64,000 nt of DNA from contig CAUJLY010000002.1 in assembly GCA_963281155.1 (NCBI GenBank), forward strand, positions 1,674,001-1,738,000, given 5' to 3'. Both the position numbers and the translations under genes were made by a program. The notes under the pieces were generated by a model, which saw only the letters and a program-made list of their open reading frames with translations, did no database searches and was not told where the DNA came from. Shown here piece by piece: positions 43,328 to 54,681 of the stretch. How positions within the stretch are numbered: position 1 is the stretch's first letter; every line of letters starts with the position of its first letter. Source of the DNA: Rhabditophanes sp. KR3021 (Eukaryota > Nematoda > Chromadorea > Rhabditida > Alloionematidae).

Positions 43328-44375
43328 ATGTATGAGAATACGTTGTTTAATTATTTATTCAAAAATTTTACCTTTGACAGTTCTATGATTTTAAAGTCTG
43401 AATTAATTAATCCTGATAGAAAACACTTAATTATTGGTTCGATTTATTTTACTTTACCTTTAATAGCTTTTCCTATTTATGTACCTTTCGTGGTAGCAAT
43501 GTTGCATCCTAAAAATTTGAGACTGCCAGTTTATAAGATTATGGTTATTTTGTCTGTTTCTGATATTTTAAATTTGTTTTGTGCTGGATTCTTTCCCGGA
43601 TATGCTTGTTTGAATGGATTGGATTATTTTAATAGCCCTACTTTTACAATAACTACTGGGGCTTCATCCTTTGCTCTTTGGATCGTGTCTTGTTTTGGTT
43701 TGTTTAAATCTGGTATTAATTAAATTTCGTCTAATTTTAGGTATGTGCATATTAGCATTTCAAAGATGTATGCAAATGATTTCACCGCATCTGACACACT
43801 TTTTATTCAAAGGCAATAGAACTTGGATTTGGCTGATATTTCCTGTTTCACTAGGCTGTTCAACTTATTTCTATGCTCCAGCTTATATGTTTTCTACCAC
43901 ATTTAAAACCTTTGTAATGAATCCTTACATAGGTTATTCCTATACAACACCAAAACAATTCACCAATTACATTTTATTTGTATATAATTCCACAACCATT
44001 ATTGTATTACTATTTGTTTACATTGGCTTCTTTGTAACATACATAACCAAGAAAAAAGAAGTCGGTACATTCAACAACAAGTCTGATTCAACAGGATTGA
44101 GAATGTTTTTCCAAACTTTTGCCATGTGTATTGCAACATTTGTCACAGCAGTTTCATTCATGACTGAAACTTTAATTGAAGTTACTGAGATCATTACAGT
44201 GACCGGTCATATTTCTTTAATACTTAGCCACGCTTTTCCAGCATTTATGTTCTTATTATTCAATACTACTCTTAAAGGTACTTTAAAGAAGTGGCTATTC
44301 AATAAAAAAGAATCTACCGCAGCAACAATTAACACAAAAGTATTAATTCGTGGTACAAATAAATTAAGTTGCTGA
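43328..44375 (+). CDS. Serpentine chemoreceptor, Srt-like
   Basis: Exons 43328-43697 and 43741-44375 join in phase 1 (SCFG/MCILAFQRC) to 334 aa. Seven hydrophobic segments are visible, starting at IIGSIYFTLPLIAFPIYVPF. The loop HPKNLRLPVYKIMVILSVSD matches the Srt-family 'l....YKiM..LgiiD' motif, LAFQRC sits at the DRY-equivalent end of TM3, and the end of TM7 reads HAFPAFMFLLFNTTLKGTLK. These receptors act in nematode chemosensation. The stop lies 12 bp inside the 3' coding end of the convergent receptor gene. Confidence 0.8.
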
Positions 44376-45368
44376 ATTTATAAATACTGAAGTAGCTGGA
44401 ATCACTGTGGTAACTTTTTTGTTATTGGAATTGCATTTACCAGTGAGGATAAGTCTAAATAAAAAGCTTCTGTTTTCCTTTGATAAAACAAAATATAAGG
44501 CTGCGTTTATGAAAGGTAACCACATGATGCATTTCATTATATAATTTGCTGTTGATCCTGTAAAAGCGAGATCACTAAATCCAATAATGATTCCGAAGGC
44601 GACTGGTATGATGACTAATACAAATGGAGCCATTGCTTGAAACTGTATGATTCTTCGAAAATCTGATTGCAATTTTCTTGTTTGAGGTGACATGGAATTT
44701 AAATTTACGTGTAAATATCTAGAGATCTTATAGTTGAAAAATACAATCGATGAGTAATGGATGAAATAAAATGTCATTGTTGACGCAAGAAGATATATTA
44801 ATCTTGAACTATTTGAAATGATTGAAAATGTTGATTTCGATGAAGAAAATAGCCTTGTTTCTTTAGTAATATTCCTAATCATAGCATATGCCGGCGTATC
44901 AGGTGTTACACTTGAAAACAATATAAAAATTGGAAATGAACAAATAGCGGAAAAAAGAATTGAGGCTAATATAAGAATGATCTGTGTAATAGATCTTATT
45001 CTCATATGTCTAACAATGGTAAAATACTTAGCCATCAGCAGCAAACTAGTAGAAGCAACACAATTTAAAATACAAGCTAACCAATGCCAGGCGCAAATTG
45101 AATATAAAGTAAGATCATCATAACTTATAAATAATGGAGTTGCCGTAAAAAAGATATCTCGTCCACTACTTAATAAAGTTGGTTGTATCATAAAAAGATA
45201 CAAATTATTGAATAAAGCAACACCAATTTGATAGTATAAAAACCACGTATTAGTATCTTTTCTATCTACATTAAAAAACAGTAGAATAACAAATATATTT
45301 GTTATAACAGACAAAGTGATTGCTAGTAAATCTACGTAATTTAAAATTAAATCAGCCATGTAGTTCAT
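44364..45368 (-). CDS. Serpentine chemoreceptor, Str-superfamily type
   Basis: A single exon of 334 aa, unusual for a worm chemoreceptor. Seven hydrophobic segments are present. LNCVASTSLLLMAKYFTIVR is TM3 with a KYF end. SMSPQTRKLQSDFRRIIQFQ, followed by MAPFVLVIIP, is the hallmark of the Str superfamily before TM6 ('s..T..lQ..lf..l..Q...P......P'). FINAALYFVLSKENRSFLFR is the TM7 end. Assignment to str, srd, srh or sri needs a profile search. It converges with and overlaps the Srt-like gene. Confidence 0.8.
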   Translation of the reverse strand: MNYMADLILNYVDLLAITLSVITNIFVILLFFNVDRKDTNTWFLYYQIGVALFNNLYLFMIQPTLLSSGRDIFFTATPLFISYDDLTLYSICAWHWLACILNCVASTSLLLMAKYFTIVRHMRIRSITQIILILASILFSAICSFPIFILFSSVTPDTPAYAMIRNITKETRLFSSSKSTFSIISNSSRLIYLLASTMTFYFIHYSSIVFFNYKISRYLHVNLNSMSPQTRKLQSDFRRIIQFQAMAPFVLVIIPVAFGIIIGFSDLAFTGSTANYIMKCIMWLPFINAALYFVLSKENRSFLFRLILTGKCNSNNKKVTTVIPATSVFINSAT

Positions 45369-46600
45369 ATCAAATATTTGGGTGAATGATATGTAAAAAA
45401 TCCAAGCTTCATATTAAATTATAATTTAATAATACTAATTCTGAAAACGTGTTAAAGGTAATAGTTCAAGGAATTACATAGTTTTTACAACCTGTATAAA
45501 AATTCTTTATGCGGGTAACATCAATTAACATGTCAATTTAATATTTTAAAAAATAACGTAGATTTAATTTTTTAGTAGTTAAAATATTAATGAATTTATG
45601 CCAGAGATTTAAAAAAGGTTATTTTTATCAGCAGACACATGAATATTTATTTCATTAAAAATAATTTCTTACAAAGTTAAAATAAATGCATTTTAAAACT
45701 ATTCATCTTCATTAATTTTCAAGGATATCTACCGTTACCATCCGGATATTTAAGCTAAAATATGTATACTAAACATGTAAAGAAACAATAAATGGCAAGT
45801 ATTAAAACGATCACTGTTTCTATCAAAGCCATTCTTTGCATATGAGTTATATGAATCATATTATATTTAGTGGCAACTTGGAATAACTCACTTGATTGAA
45901 CTTCGTTTGTTTTGTTGCAGAAAAACGATCTTTGGCTGATAAAGCGAGGTTTAAGTAAAGGTGTAACTTTGTAATACAAATTAATTTAAAAAATGGTATA
46001 AGATGCATTAAGCTGTTCTTTTGAGCCATGTTTAAGAGTAGTGAGGGTATTAATTTCCCACCACACTCATCCTCATTTGGAGATGCTTTAACAGTTAAAA
46101 TGAGAGAAAGAGTACAAACAAACTTAGAATAGTCACTTTATTGAACTAAATTCAAAATAATATTTAAATATCACAACAGAAGTTTTTGAAATTCTATTTT
46201 TGATTAAAAAAAGTTGTTAAAGATACAATAGTTTCGGAATATACTGGAGCATTTGTTTTTGATGGAGAGTTTGTTTTCAACTTACCGCCATTAAAAGGAT
46301 ACAATCGCCTTATCTGCACTAATTGTAAATTGGCTAGGAAAATATTATCTCTCCATTATTCATGAAACTGCCTACAATATCCGAGTTAAATGTTTCGTCA
46401 AAAAACAAAGACGTTAATTCAAAATATAACTAATTAGTAATTTAGGAACTCTGGCTTATTAAATTATACTAATCGTATAGTATGCAGAATTTATTTCACG
46501 TGTGAAAATAGGTATATTACAATAGTATGTAGGGGTCCAAAATATTATAATTGGTTGATTTTTTGATCAAAAATTGTTTTTTATTTCATCTTCGTTCAAT
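45369..46600. other. Intergenic, possible 28-aa single-span micropeptide
   Basis: On the minus strand, ATG at 45841 opens a short frame (MQRMALIETVIVLILAIYCF, then FTCLVYIF) ending at 45755. This is a single membrane span with a short polar head. The frame also extends upstream without an ATG. Small transmembrane micropeptides exist in animals, but nothing here proves translation. The rest of the stretch is featureless. Confidence 0.3.
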
Positions 46601-47035
46601 TTATTTAGCGGTGTCACATTTCTTGTCACATTGGGCTTGACATGCAGTTTGTGCAGAACAATCCTTTCCTTTGCAAGGATGAGCCTTTACGCATTGTGCA
46701 TCGCAAAGTTTCTCACATTCCTCACTCTTTTGGTTTGATGTAGGGCATGCTTGTTTAGGACAATTCATCCCCAATACGCACTTTAAGACACATTCAATCA
46801 GACCATTATTTTTAAGGAGGCAATCGAGTCCAGTAAAGGTACTGCCTCTCTCGCATCATCAAATTCACTCAATCCGATTGATTCATTTTGACCTCCGTCA
46901 TAGAATATAGCCGTAGCTATTTTGTTAATCTTGTTGAACTTTATGAATTTACAAAGGCGATTTTTGTTTGGCTCAGATGAAAAGAGATATTGTTTCCCAA
47001 GAATCAAAGTCTTTGGTAGAGAAGTATCTTTATTT
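46601..47035 (-). CDS. Cysteine-rich protein with repeated CxxxC/CxxC spacing, 5' end uncertain
   Basis: The last exon encodes CVLGMNCPKQACPTSNQKSE, then CEKLCDAQCVKAHPCKGKDC and ACQAQCDKKCDTAK, twelve Cys in about 57 residues. It can be joined in phase 0 (donor GCA/GTACCT, acceptor CTTAAAG, intron about 62 nt) to an upstream exon reading NKIATAIFYDGGQNESIGLS (46850-47035), which itself begins after a CATATAG acceptor. The first exon is not found. Such spacing occurs in small secreted, metal-binding or cuticle-associated proteins. I cannot choose between them. Confidence 0.45.
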
Positions 47036-48280
47036 AGCTATATGAATGCTTATATACATGTAAATAGTGATGACACGATAATGACCGAAGTACATTATCG
47101 ATATATGTAACAGTCTTACTAACATGTTTTTTTGAACTTGAACTTTATTCAATGAAAGACGTTGTTTCAAACAGCTGGATCAGTGAAATCTGTCGAAGAA
47201 TAAAGAGAAAAAAAGGATATCCTTCCTGTCTTTTTGTTTTTAACTCTGACTTTATTGTCCATCCAAAATCATGTTGAAGACAAGAAAAATGACGATCTAT
47301 GTATTAATTTTATTGACAAAGACAACCTAACACAATGAGTTTCTATGGATGCCAATCGTGATGTTGAATTTAATTACGCAGCTATTCGTTAAAGTTTATT
47401 CACGAAGTAAATGACACAAATAAATTACAAACTGATTTACAATAGAACATAACTGAATAATTTTACATGATGAAAAGCGTATTTTTAATAATTATTTTTT
47501 AAAACTTAAAAACAATCATTTTTAACATTACTCTGAAGGCGATCTTTCTAGAACTCAAATAACCCAAAATGGTTATTGTTTTGTTTAGATCAACAATTTT
47601 ATTTTCATATCACAAAACACGCGTCAGTAAATATAGTATTTCATTAATTACCCGCTCATATTATTTTATAATTAAAACCTTCCAAGGGTTTTGGCTCATC
47701 AATTGACAACGAGTATCTTCAGTTTTACGAAACTATTCGATCTCATTTTCATAAAAAGCATTGCAAATAAAAGATCTTTCACAAATTCTCCTTTAAATTT
47801 TAATATTTGACCAATGACTTGATTTACTTGGACTTACAATGTTTAATAAAGCAGTATTTGAAATTAAAAATAATAAGTAAGGTGGTTTGATATGGAATAA
47901 ATGTTACCTTGCATGGTAAGATGGTTTATTCGAAACTTTGGAAGTTGGCAGTCAAGGATGCAGATACACGGTGTTTGTTTAAACTTAATTTGCAAGTGTT
48001 CATCCCCTCATCAAATTATCGGGACATTCATTTTTTATATTTTTACGTTATTTGTTGTGCCGATTTGGTCATGGCATTCTACTTAAACTACTACTTTATA
48101 CTCAATAATTTAATTTTGTTGCTAAATTAAATGCAAGTTAGTTGGAGTGTATTAGTTGTTTAATATAAAATGTCTGTAGGTCAATGACTTACATACACAT
48201 TTTTATCTGCAACTTATGGTAACCCACGTGAGCTGGAGTACAAAAAAGTGTGTTAACGTTATAAATGTTTAGTTTACATG
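47036..48280. other. Intergenic; weak plus-strand frames near 47840-48130
   Basis: ATG at 47839 (MFNKAVFEIKNN) followed by GTAAGG could splice to a frame at 47926-48086 or 47924-48130. The candidate products are hydrophobic and AT-driven, and neither is recognised. No RNA gene seen. Confidence 0.3.
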
Positions 48281-48287
48281 CATTATC

Positions 48288-48405
48288 GCTTACGCTCATA
48301 TCATGTTGAAAGCACCTCATCCCGTTCGATCTGAGAAGTGAATCAACTTCGAGCTACCTTAGTACTTGGATCGGAGACGTCCTGGGAATCCGTAGTGGTG
48401 TAAGC
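48288..48405 (+). rRNA. 5S rRNA, right-arm copy
   Basis: 118 nt, GCTTACGCTCATATC to GTGGTGTAAGC followed by TTTTT. It matches the left-arm copy and has the intact GGATCGGAGACG block. Confidence 0.95.
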
Positions 48406-49001
48406 TTTTTGCATAATAAACATCACACTGTTTTTACAACATCAATTAATTAGCTACATAATAAGTGTCAAAGATAATATTTTATTGCTGTAAATTAATC
48501 CACTGCGTATTTATATAAAAGTTGATAATTAAAATAAAGGTAAATAAATGTCCATTATTCTAATTCTGTTACACAACTTTGGAGCGAGGTTAAAAGTATC
48601 TCTCATAAAACAGAATTTACAGTCCGAAAAGAGATTGCAAAGGTTTGATCAAGTTCATATTCAATTTTGTCGATAATTTAGTTATTGTGTGGCTAATTAA
48701 TAACTGTAATTTAAGCAATTAACTATTCAAATAACTTTTATTGTGCACTATTAGCCTTAAATATTTTGAATAATTATCTTTGTCTTTTTTTGTTATTTAT
48801 TTGGATGTCGACAAAACATGCTTGTGGATATCCATTCTTCTTATTGGAAATGTATTTACTGGTTGTTGCTATTATCCCATTGTTTTTAGTTAAAAACATC
48901 TTTAACTCTCTAATTTAGATTGAAATGGGATAAAAGAGTGAAAAAGTGTTATTCGGTGATGAAAGTGGTTAGCTTCTATTGAATCCAATGAATCAAAAAT
49001 A

Positions 49002-49073
49002 CTCCCAGCCAGGGAATCGAACCCTGGTCTCGCACGTGACAGGCGCGGATACTCACCACTATACTAGCTGGGA
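49002..49073 (-). tRNA. tRNA-Asp (GTC), right-arm copy
   Basis: Identical over 72 nt to the left-arm tRNA-Asp, on the opposite strand as expected for the inverted arms. Confidence 0.97.
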
Positions 49074-49439
49074 CTGTAGGTAATGCCTCCAGTTTGACCC
49101 AAAAATTAAAAAAAATTTACAAATTTAGTCACAATACAACAAAAACAACTTTAAACTAGCTTATCTTAAACATTTATTATTACATCAATAATAATCAAGG
49201 AAGGCATAATATTCAACAATACACCATTATTTAACTGCGTCTATTTCAGAAGAGGCAAATTATAAGATTGGACATATGCTACAAGTTTAATTTAATGCCT
49301 TTTATTAAAACAAATAGATACTGATTCAGTTTTGACATTTATTAATTTCGTATTATCCTATCAAACTCACATTACTTGGACTCAATTTGGTTAACACGTC
49401 GTGTTTGTTCCTTAGTACTGACATCTAACTGAAACAAGT

Positions 49440-50165
49440 ATGTTTAGAATTTTTGATTTTAAAAAGATCACTTTCGAACAGAATTCCAGCATAGAAGTAA
49501 TGTTATCCTCTATTCCATGTTGCATTATAATATTCACCGAACTAAAGTGTAAAAATATTTTTATTCCACAGCGTATCCTTTCAATTTTATCGTGGGCAAC
49601 ATCATCTTATGAGCATTCAAAAACAAACACACATACATGATATTAATAATATGATTATAAGATAATGAGTCGTAGTATGACACGTACTCTATCCACCGTT
49701 GTAAACATCCAAATTTTGACGCCATAAAAGAAGATGGAATTTCGAAAATAGTCAAACCTAATTACTCCATGATCGAACTAACTCAAAGCAACAGTCGCAC
49801 CTCAAGAGTTAGAAAGGCTGCACTCGTGGAAGAAGTCAAGAAACGAGTTTTGATTGAAGCATTCAAGGAGGATCATACTCAAGAAGACGGTGACTCTAAT
49901 GAAGCGAATACCATCGCATCTGCTCCTAGTAGTATGGTTTCGCCGGATGGGAATGCTAGGACCAAATTTGACTGCATTATTGGGCATGTCGCAAACTACA
50001 ACCAAGAGGAAGAAAGCTATTAAGAAGCCTTTTGATGGCGCAGTTCAAAGTGGTAAGCAAATAGTACCTTACCCAAAAGCTCTAAAGGATGGCACTATCA
50101 AAAGCAACTATTGGGAACACTACAAACAGATTAGAATACTACCCCAAATGACTCTGCTTTTTTGA
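49440..50165 (+). pseudogene. Broken protein-like frames in the right arm
   Basis: Frames at 49440-49640 (MFRIFDFKKITFEQNSSIEV), 49769-50023 (MIELTQSNSRTSRVRKAALV, VEEVKKRVLIEAFKED) and 49854-50165 (KRKKAIKKPFDGAVQSGKQI, SNYWEHYKQ) lie in order on the plus strand but in different frames. The breaks are the same as in the left arm, and most differences between arms change amino acids (for example ALVEEA to ALVEEV). That fits relaxed constraint. Family unknown. Confidence 0.4.
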
Positions 50166-50416
50166 TTTCAAAGGTAGGTAATTATGACTCTGATAAAAAC
50201 CAGAATCTTATTTTGCTCTCTTTCGAGATTTCAATGATTGGAATATCTAGATGACATGAAAAGTGAAATGGGGCATAACTTTACATATATAATATGAAGA
50301 TGCAAGTCACATTATAATTTGCATGGAATATCATCACTCCATCACTCACTATAAGTGTTTTTAAAATTGCTGTACTTTCAAATTAAAGTTTATACAATTT
50401 GATCAATTATGTTGTT

Positions 50417-51501
50417 CAAACGGTACTATTTTTTGCAAATTATACAAATTTAATTAAAATTAGTTTCTTAGGAAAATACATATCAAAAAATAGGTAGAAT
50501 ATCAGAAATGCTAAATACTGTTTCGTCGTGCAATACGATTACAACAATTCAAGTCCTCAAGTTTTAAATTATTTAAGAATGCTCGAAAATGGCAGGAAAG
50601 CAATTGTCTTAGTATTACTGAAAGTATTATGCTCAGAACCATCGAAATGAATTTTTTTGCGGTAAAGTTACCAACAATGGTTGAGGATTATAATTTAACT
50701 TCGAATATTTGATTTTTGTGCAATTGTTACAAAACTGTTTCTTTATCGGAGTCTTTTATGAATATCAAAAACCTTACATTTAATACATATATGTTTGATA
50801 AGAAAGACAAGAGCAATTGTTTTACTGAAAAATGATTTGCAAGTTTTAAATCAACCTCATAATGACTAAGCTAAAGATTTTAAATTTTATAATCCTAACC
50901 AGACTACATGTGATATTCAAGATGTTTAAATATAATTTGTATCTTTTCTTCATTCGGCATTTGTTTTTAAACTTGTTAATTGCTTCATGAAATAAATGAT
51001 GTATATTTTATTACAAGCGTTTTAACCAGTTTATTCAAGTTGTTATACTTTGATGTACAAATCAAAAAGATGGGTTAAAAGATCTTTTTATTCGAATGTG
51101 TATAAAATAAAGTACAATAATGTTGATAGGGATATAAAGACAAGTCCGCATATACAATCATAATAAAAAAGTCGCCAAGACAATCAAAATTTGGAGATCG
51201 TGTGGCCATGAATTACTGCCAGAACAATACACGACTAAAATTTGTTACACTCAAAACACAATCGCAAAAGAGAAATGCAAAAATGAGGTGAGATTGAGAC
51301 TGGGATACAATCAAAGTATATATATCAACATCAAAAACTTGTTAAAAGATAATTATAGTTCAGGTAATAAAAGGATAAAAGATGTGTATGATTAAAATAA
51401 AAAAATTAGACAGAATATTATTGACTTATTACATATATAAGAGCCATACGAATATTCTTCATACACTCCAACATTGTGTCTTGAGAGTAGGAAACCAATG
51501 T
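50417..51501. other. Intergenic stretch, no gene seen
   Basis: AT-rich between the right repeat arm and the histone gene. No coding segment recognised. No histone-type 3' stem-loop (GGCYCTTTTCAGRGCC) lies just downstream of the histone stop. Confidence 0.5.
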
Positions 51502-52958
<1,457 letters not shown>

Positions 52959-54461
52959 ATGATTAATTTGAATTTTGGGTTGCTTGGACATGTTGATTCT
53001 GGGAAGACAACTTTGGCAAAAGCCTTATCAACGGTGGGATCAACGGGCGCGTTTGATAAACACGCTAATGAAGTTAAAAATATAAGAGCAAACACAATAG
53101 ATTTGGGGTAAGATAAAAAGAGTCATAAATAACTAATTATATCAATTTGCAGATTTTCTTCTCTATCAATAGATGGAACAACAATATCGTTAATAGATTG
53201 TCCAGGCCACGGAAGCTTAATTAAAGCAGTTTTTATAGCAGCATCTGTTTTTGATGGCGCAATCATTTTAATTAACGCAGTAAAAGGTATTGAAGTACAG
53301 ACCGTCGAACACTTATTGTTAGCATCTGTCCTGTGTTCTGAAAAAGTTATAATCGTCTTAAATAAAACTGATCTTGTTCAAAAAGAAAAGTACGAAATGT
53401 TTATCAAAAAATTACCAAAGCTTTTAAAGACTCTCAACATATCTGAACAAACAAAAATCATTGCCACTTCTTTGATGGAAGGAAATGAAAAGGGATTGGA
53501 AAATCTGTTAAAAGCTTTAAAAGATATTCTCTTCGAGCCGATAAGAAAAGTGGACAACAAGTTAATAATGAGCGTTGATCATTGCTTTCCGATTAAAGGA
53601 AAGGGCACTGTTGCTACGGGAACGATCGTGAAAGGCCAAATAAAAGTAAATGATTTGATCGAAGTTCCTGAATTAGGTCAAACTTGTAAAGTAAAAGAAA
53701 TCCAATGTTGGAAGAAACCCGTCGCCAAAGCAACAGCTGGTCAAAGAGCTGCTTTGTTATTTTCATCTTTCCCTAACCACGACTTATCCCGATTCATTAT
53801 CTGCTCAGTTGGTGCGATGAAAAAAATTAATAAATGCCTCGTCAAAATCAACAAGATACCGTCATTCAAATTCAATATCAAAAATAGATCCAAGATGCAT
53901 ATTTACATTGGATTTGAAGCTGCGATGGCTGAATGCAAATTTTATCTAAAGACAGCTGAAGGTGACTTTGAACACAAAGAGTCATTAAACGAAGGTTGTT
54001 CACATGCTTTATTAATATTCGACGGTCCCGTTTTTGTGAGCGAGGATATTTTTTTGATGGCAGCAAAGTTGGATATTCAAGACAGTCAGGCCTGTAGATT
54101 TGCTTTCTACTCAACATCAGTTGAATGTATTGAGGAGGAAAGCTCATTGAAAGTCTTTAAACGCAAACAAAAAGAGGGGGTTGTTGATAGAGTGGAAAAT
54201 GAGAGATCTTTGATTTGTAAAAACATGTTTAAGCCAGAAACAAATCTGAATATTTTTATTAATATGAAAGTGGTTTTTGAAACCGGTCTCACTGGAACCA
54301 TTACTTCGTCATTTGGCAAAAGTGCTAAATTTAGAATTGAGTTAGAAAGGGAATTGAGTGAAGAAGAGGTCAATCACATCAAAAAAGTTAAACTTTTTCT
54401 GTACTTGAAAAAATATATCCATTCTAATTTCCTTCTTTCATACATTCCATCACCCCGTTAA
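52959..54461 (+). CDS. eefsec: Selenocysteine-specific elongation factor eEFSec (SelB)
   Basis: Exons 52959-53107 and 53153-54461 join in phase 2 to 485 aa. G1 GLLGHVDSGKTTLAKALST is followed by FDKHANEV and IDLGFSSLS, which align with eEFSec rather than EF-Tu or eEF1A. G3 is DCPGHGSL and G4 NKTD. KLIMSVDHCFPIKGKGTVAT starts domain 2, and the C-terminal domain carries KEGVVDRVENERSLICKNMF and GLTGTITSSFGKSAKFRIEL as in animal eEFSec. It brings Sec-tRNA to SECIS-bearing ribosomes, so the worm probably still makes selenoproteins. It is shorter than the human protein, and switch I reads IRANTIDLG in place of the usual RGITLDLG. Confidence 0.88.
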
Positions 54462-54681
54462 AAATATTGTTTGTTATTTATGATTTTTATTGTTATGAAA
54501 GGGATTCTGATTTATTTAGTTATTATGATTGCTATAAATACGTGATGTACCAATCTTTTTAAATTTATTCCGTTCTGGATAATAAAATATTAAAATCTTT
54601 TGATTCCTCACATTTTTCGAATGTAATTGCGTATTGCAGCTTGTAAATCTTAAATAATAAATTTGTTTTTGTTATAGAATC

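Larger units (their letters stand above)
48281..50416 (-). repeat. Right arm of the 2.1 kb inverted repeat
   Basis: Reverse-complement partner of 31833-33970. The inner end is CATTATC at the 5S 5' flank (48281) and the outer end GTTGTT (50416). Differences from the left arm are dispersed and include changes in the protein-like frames, while the tRNA-Asp and 5S genes are unchanged. Confidence 0.9.

Noticed and set aside
31833..50416. Polinton/Maverick-like element with long terminal inverted repeats
   Set aside because: Size and arms would fit, but the interior holds ordinary host genes (BTB-Kelch, receptors, SL RNA) and no polymerase, integrase or capsid-like genes, and the arms contain tRNA and 5S genes.
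51440..51501. Histone 3' stem-loop downstream of the H3 gene
   Set aside because: No matching hairpin sequence was found after the stop, consistent with an H3.3-type polyadenylated gene.
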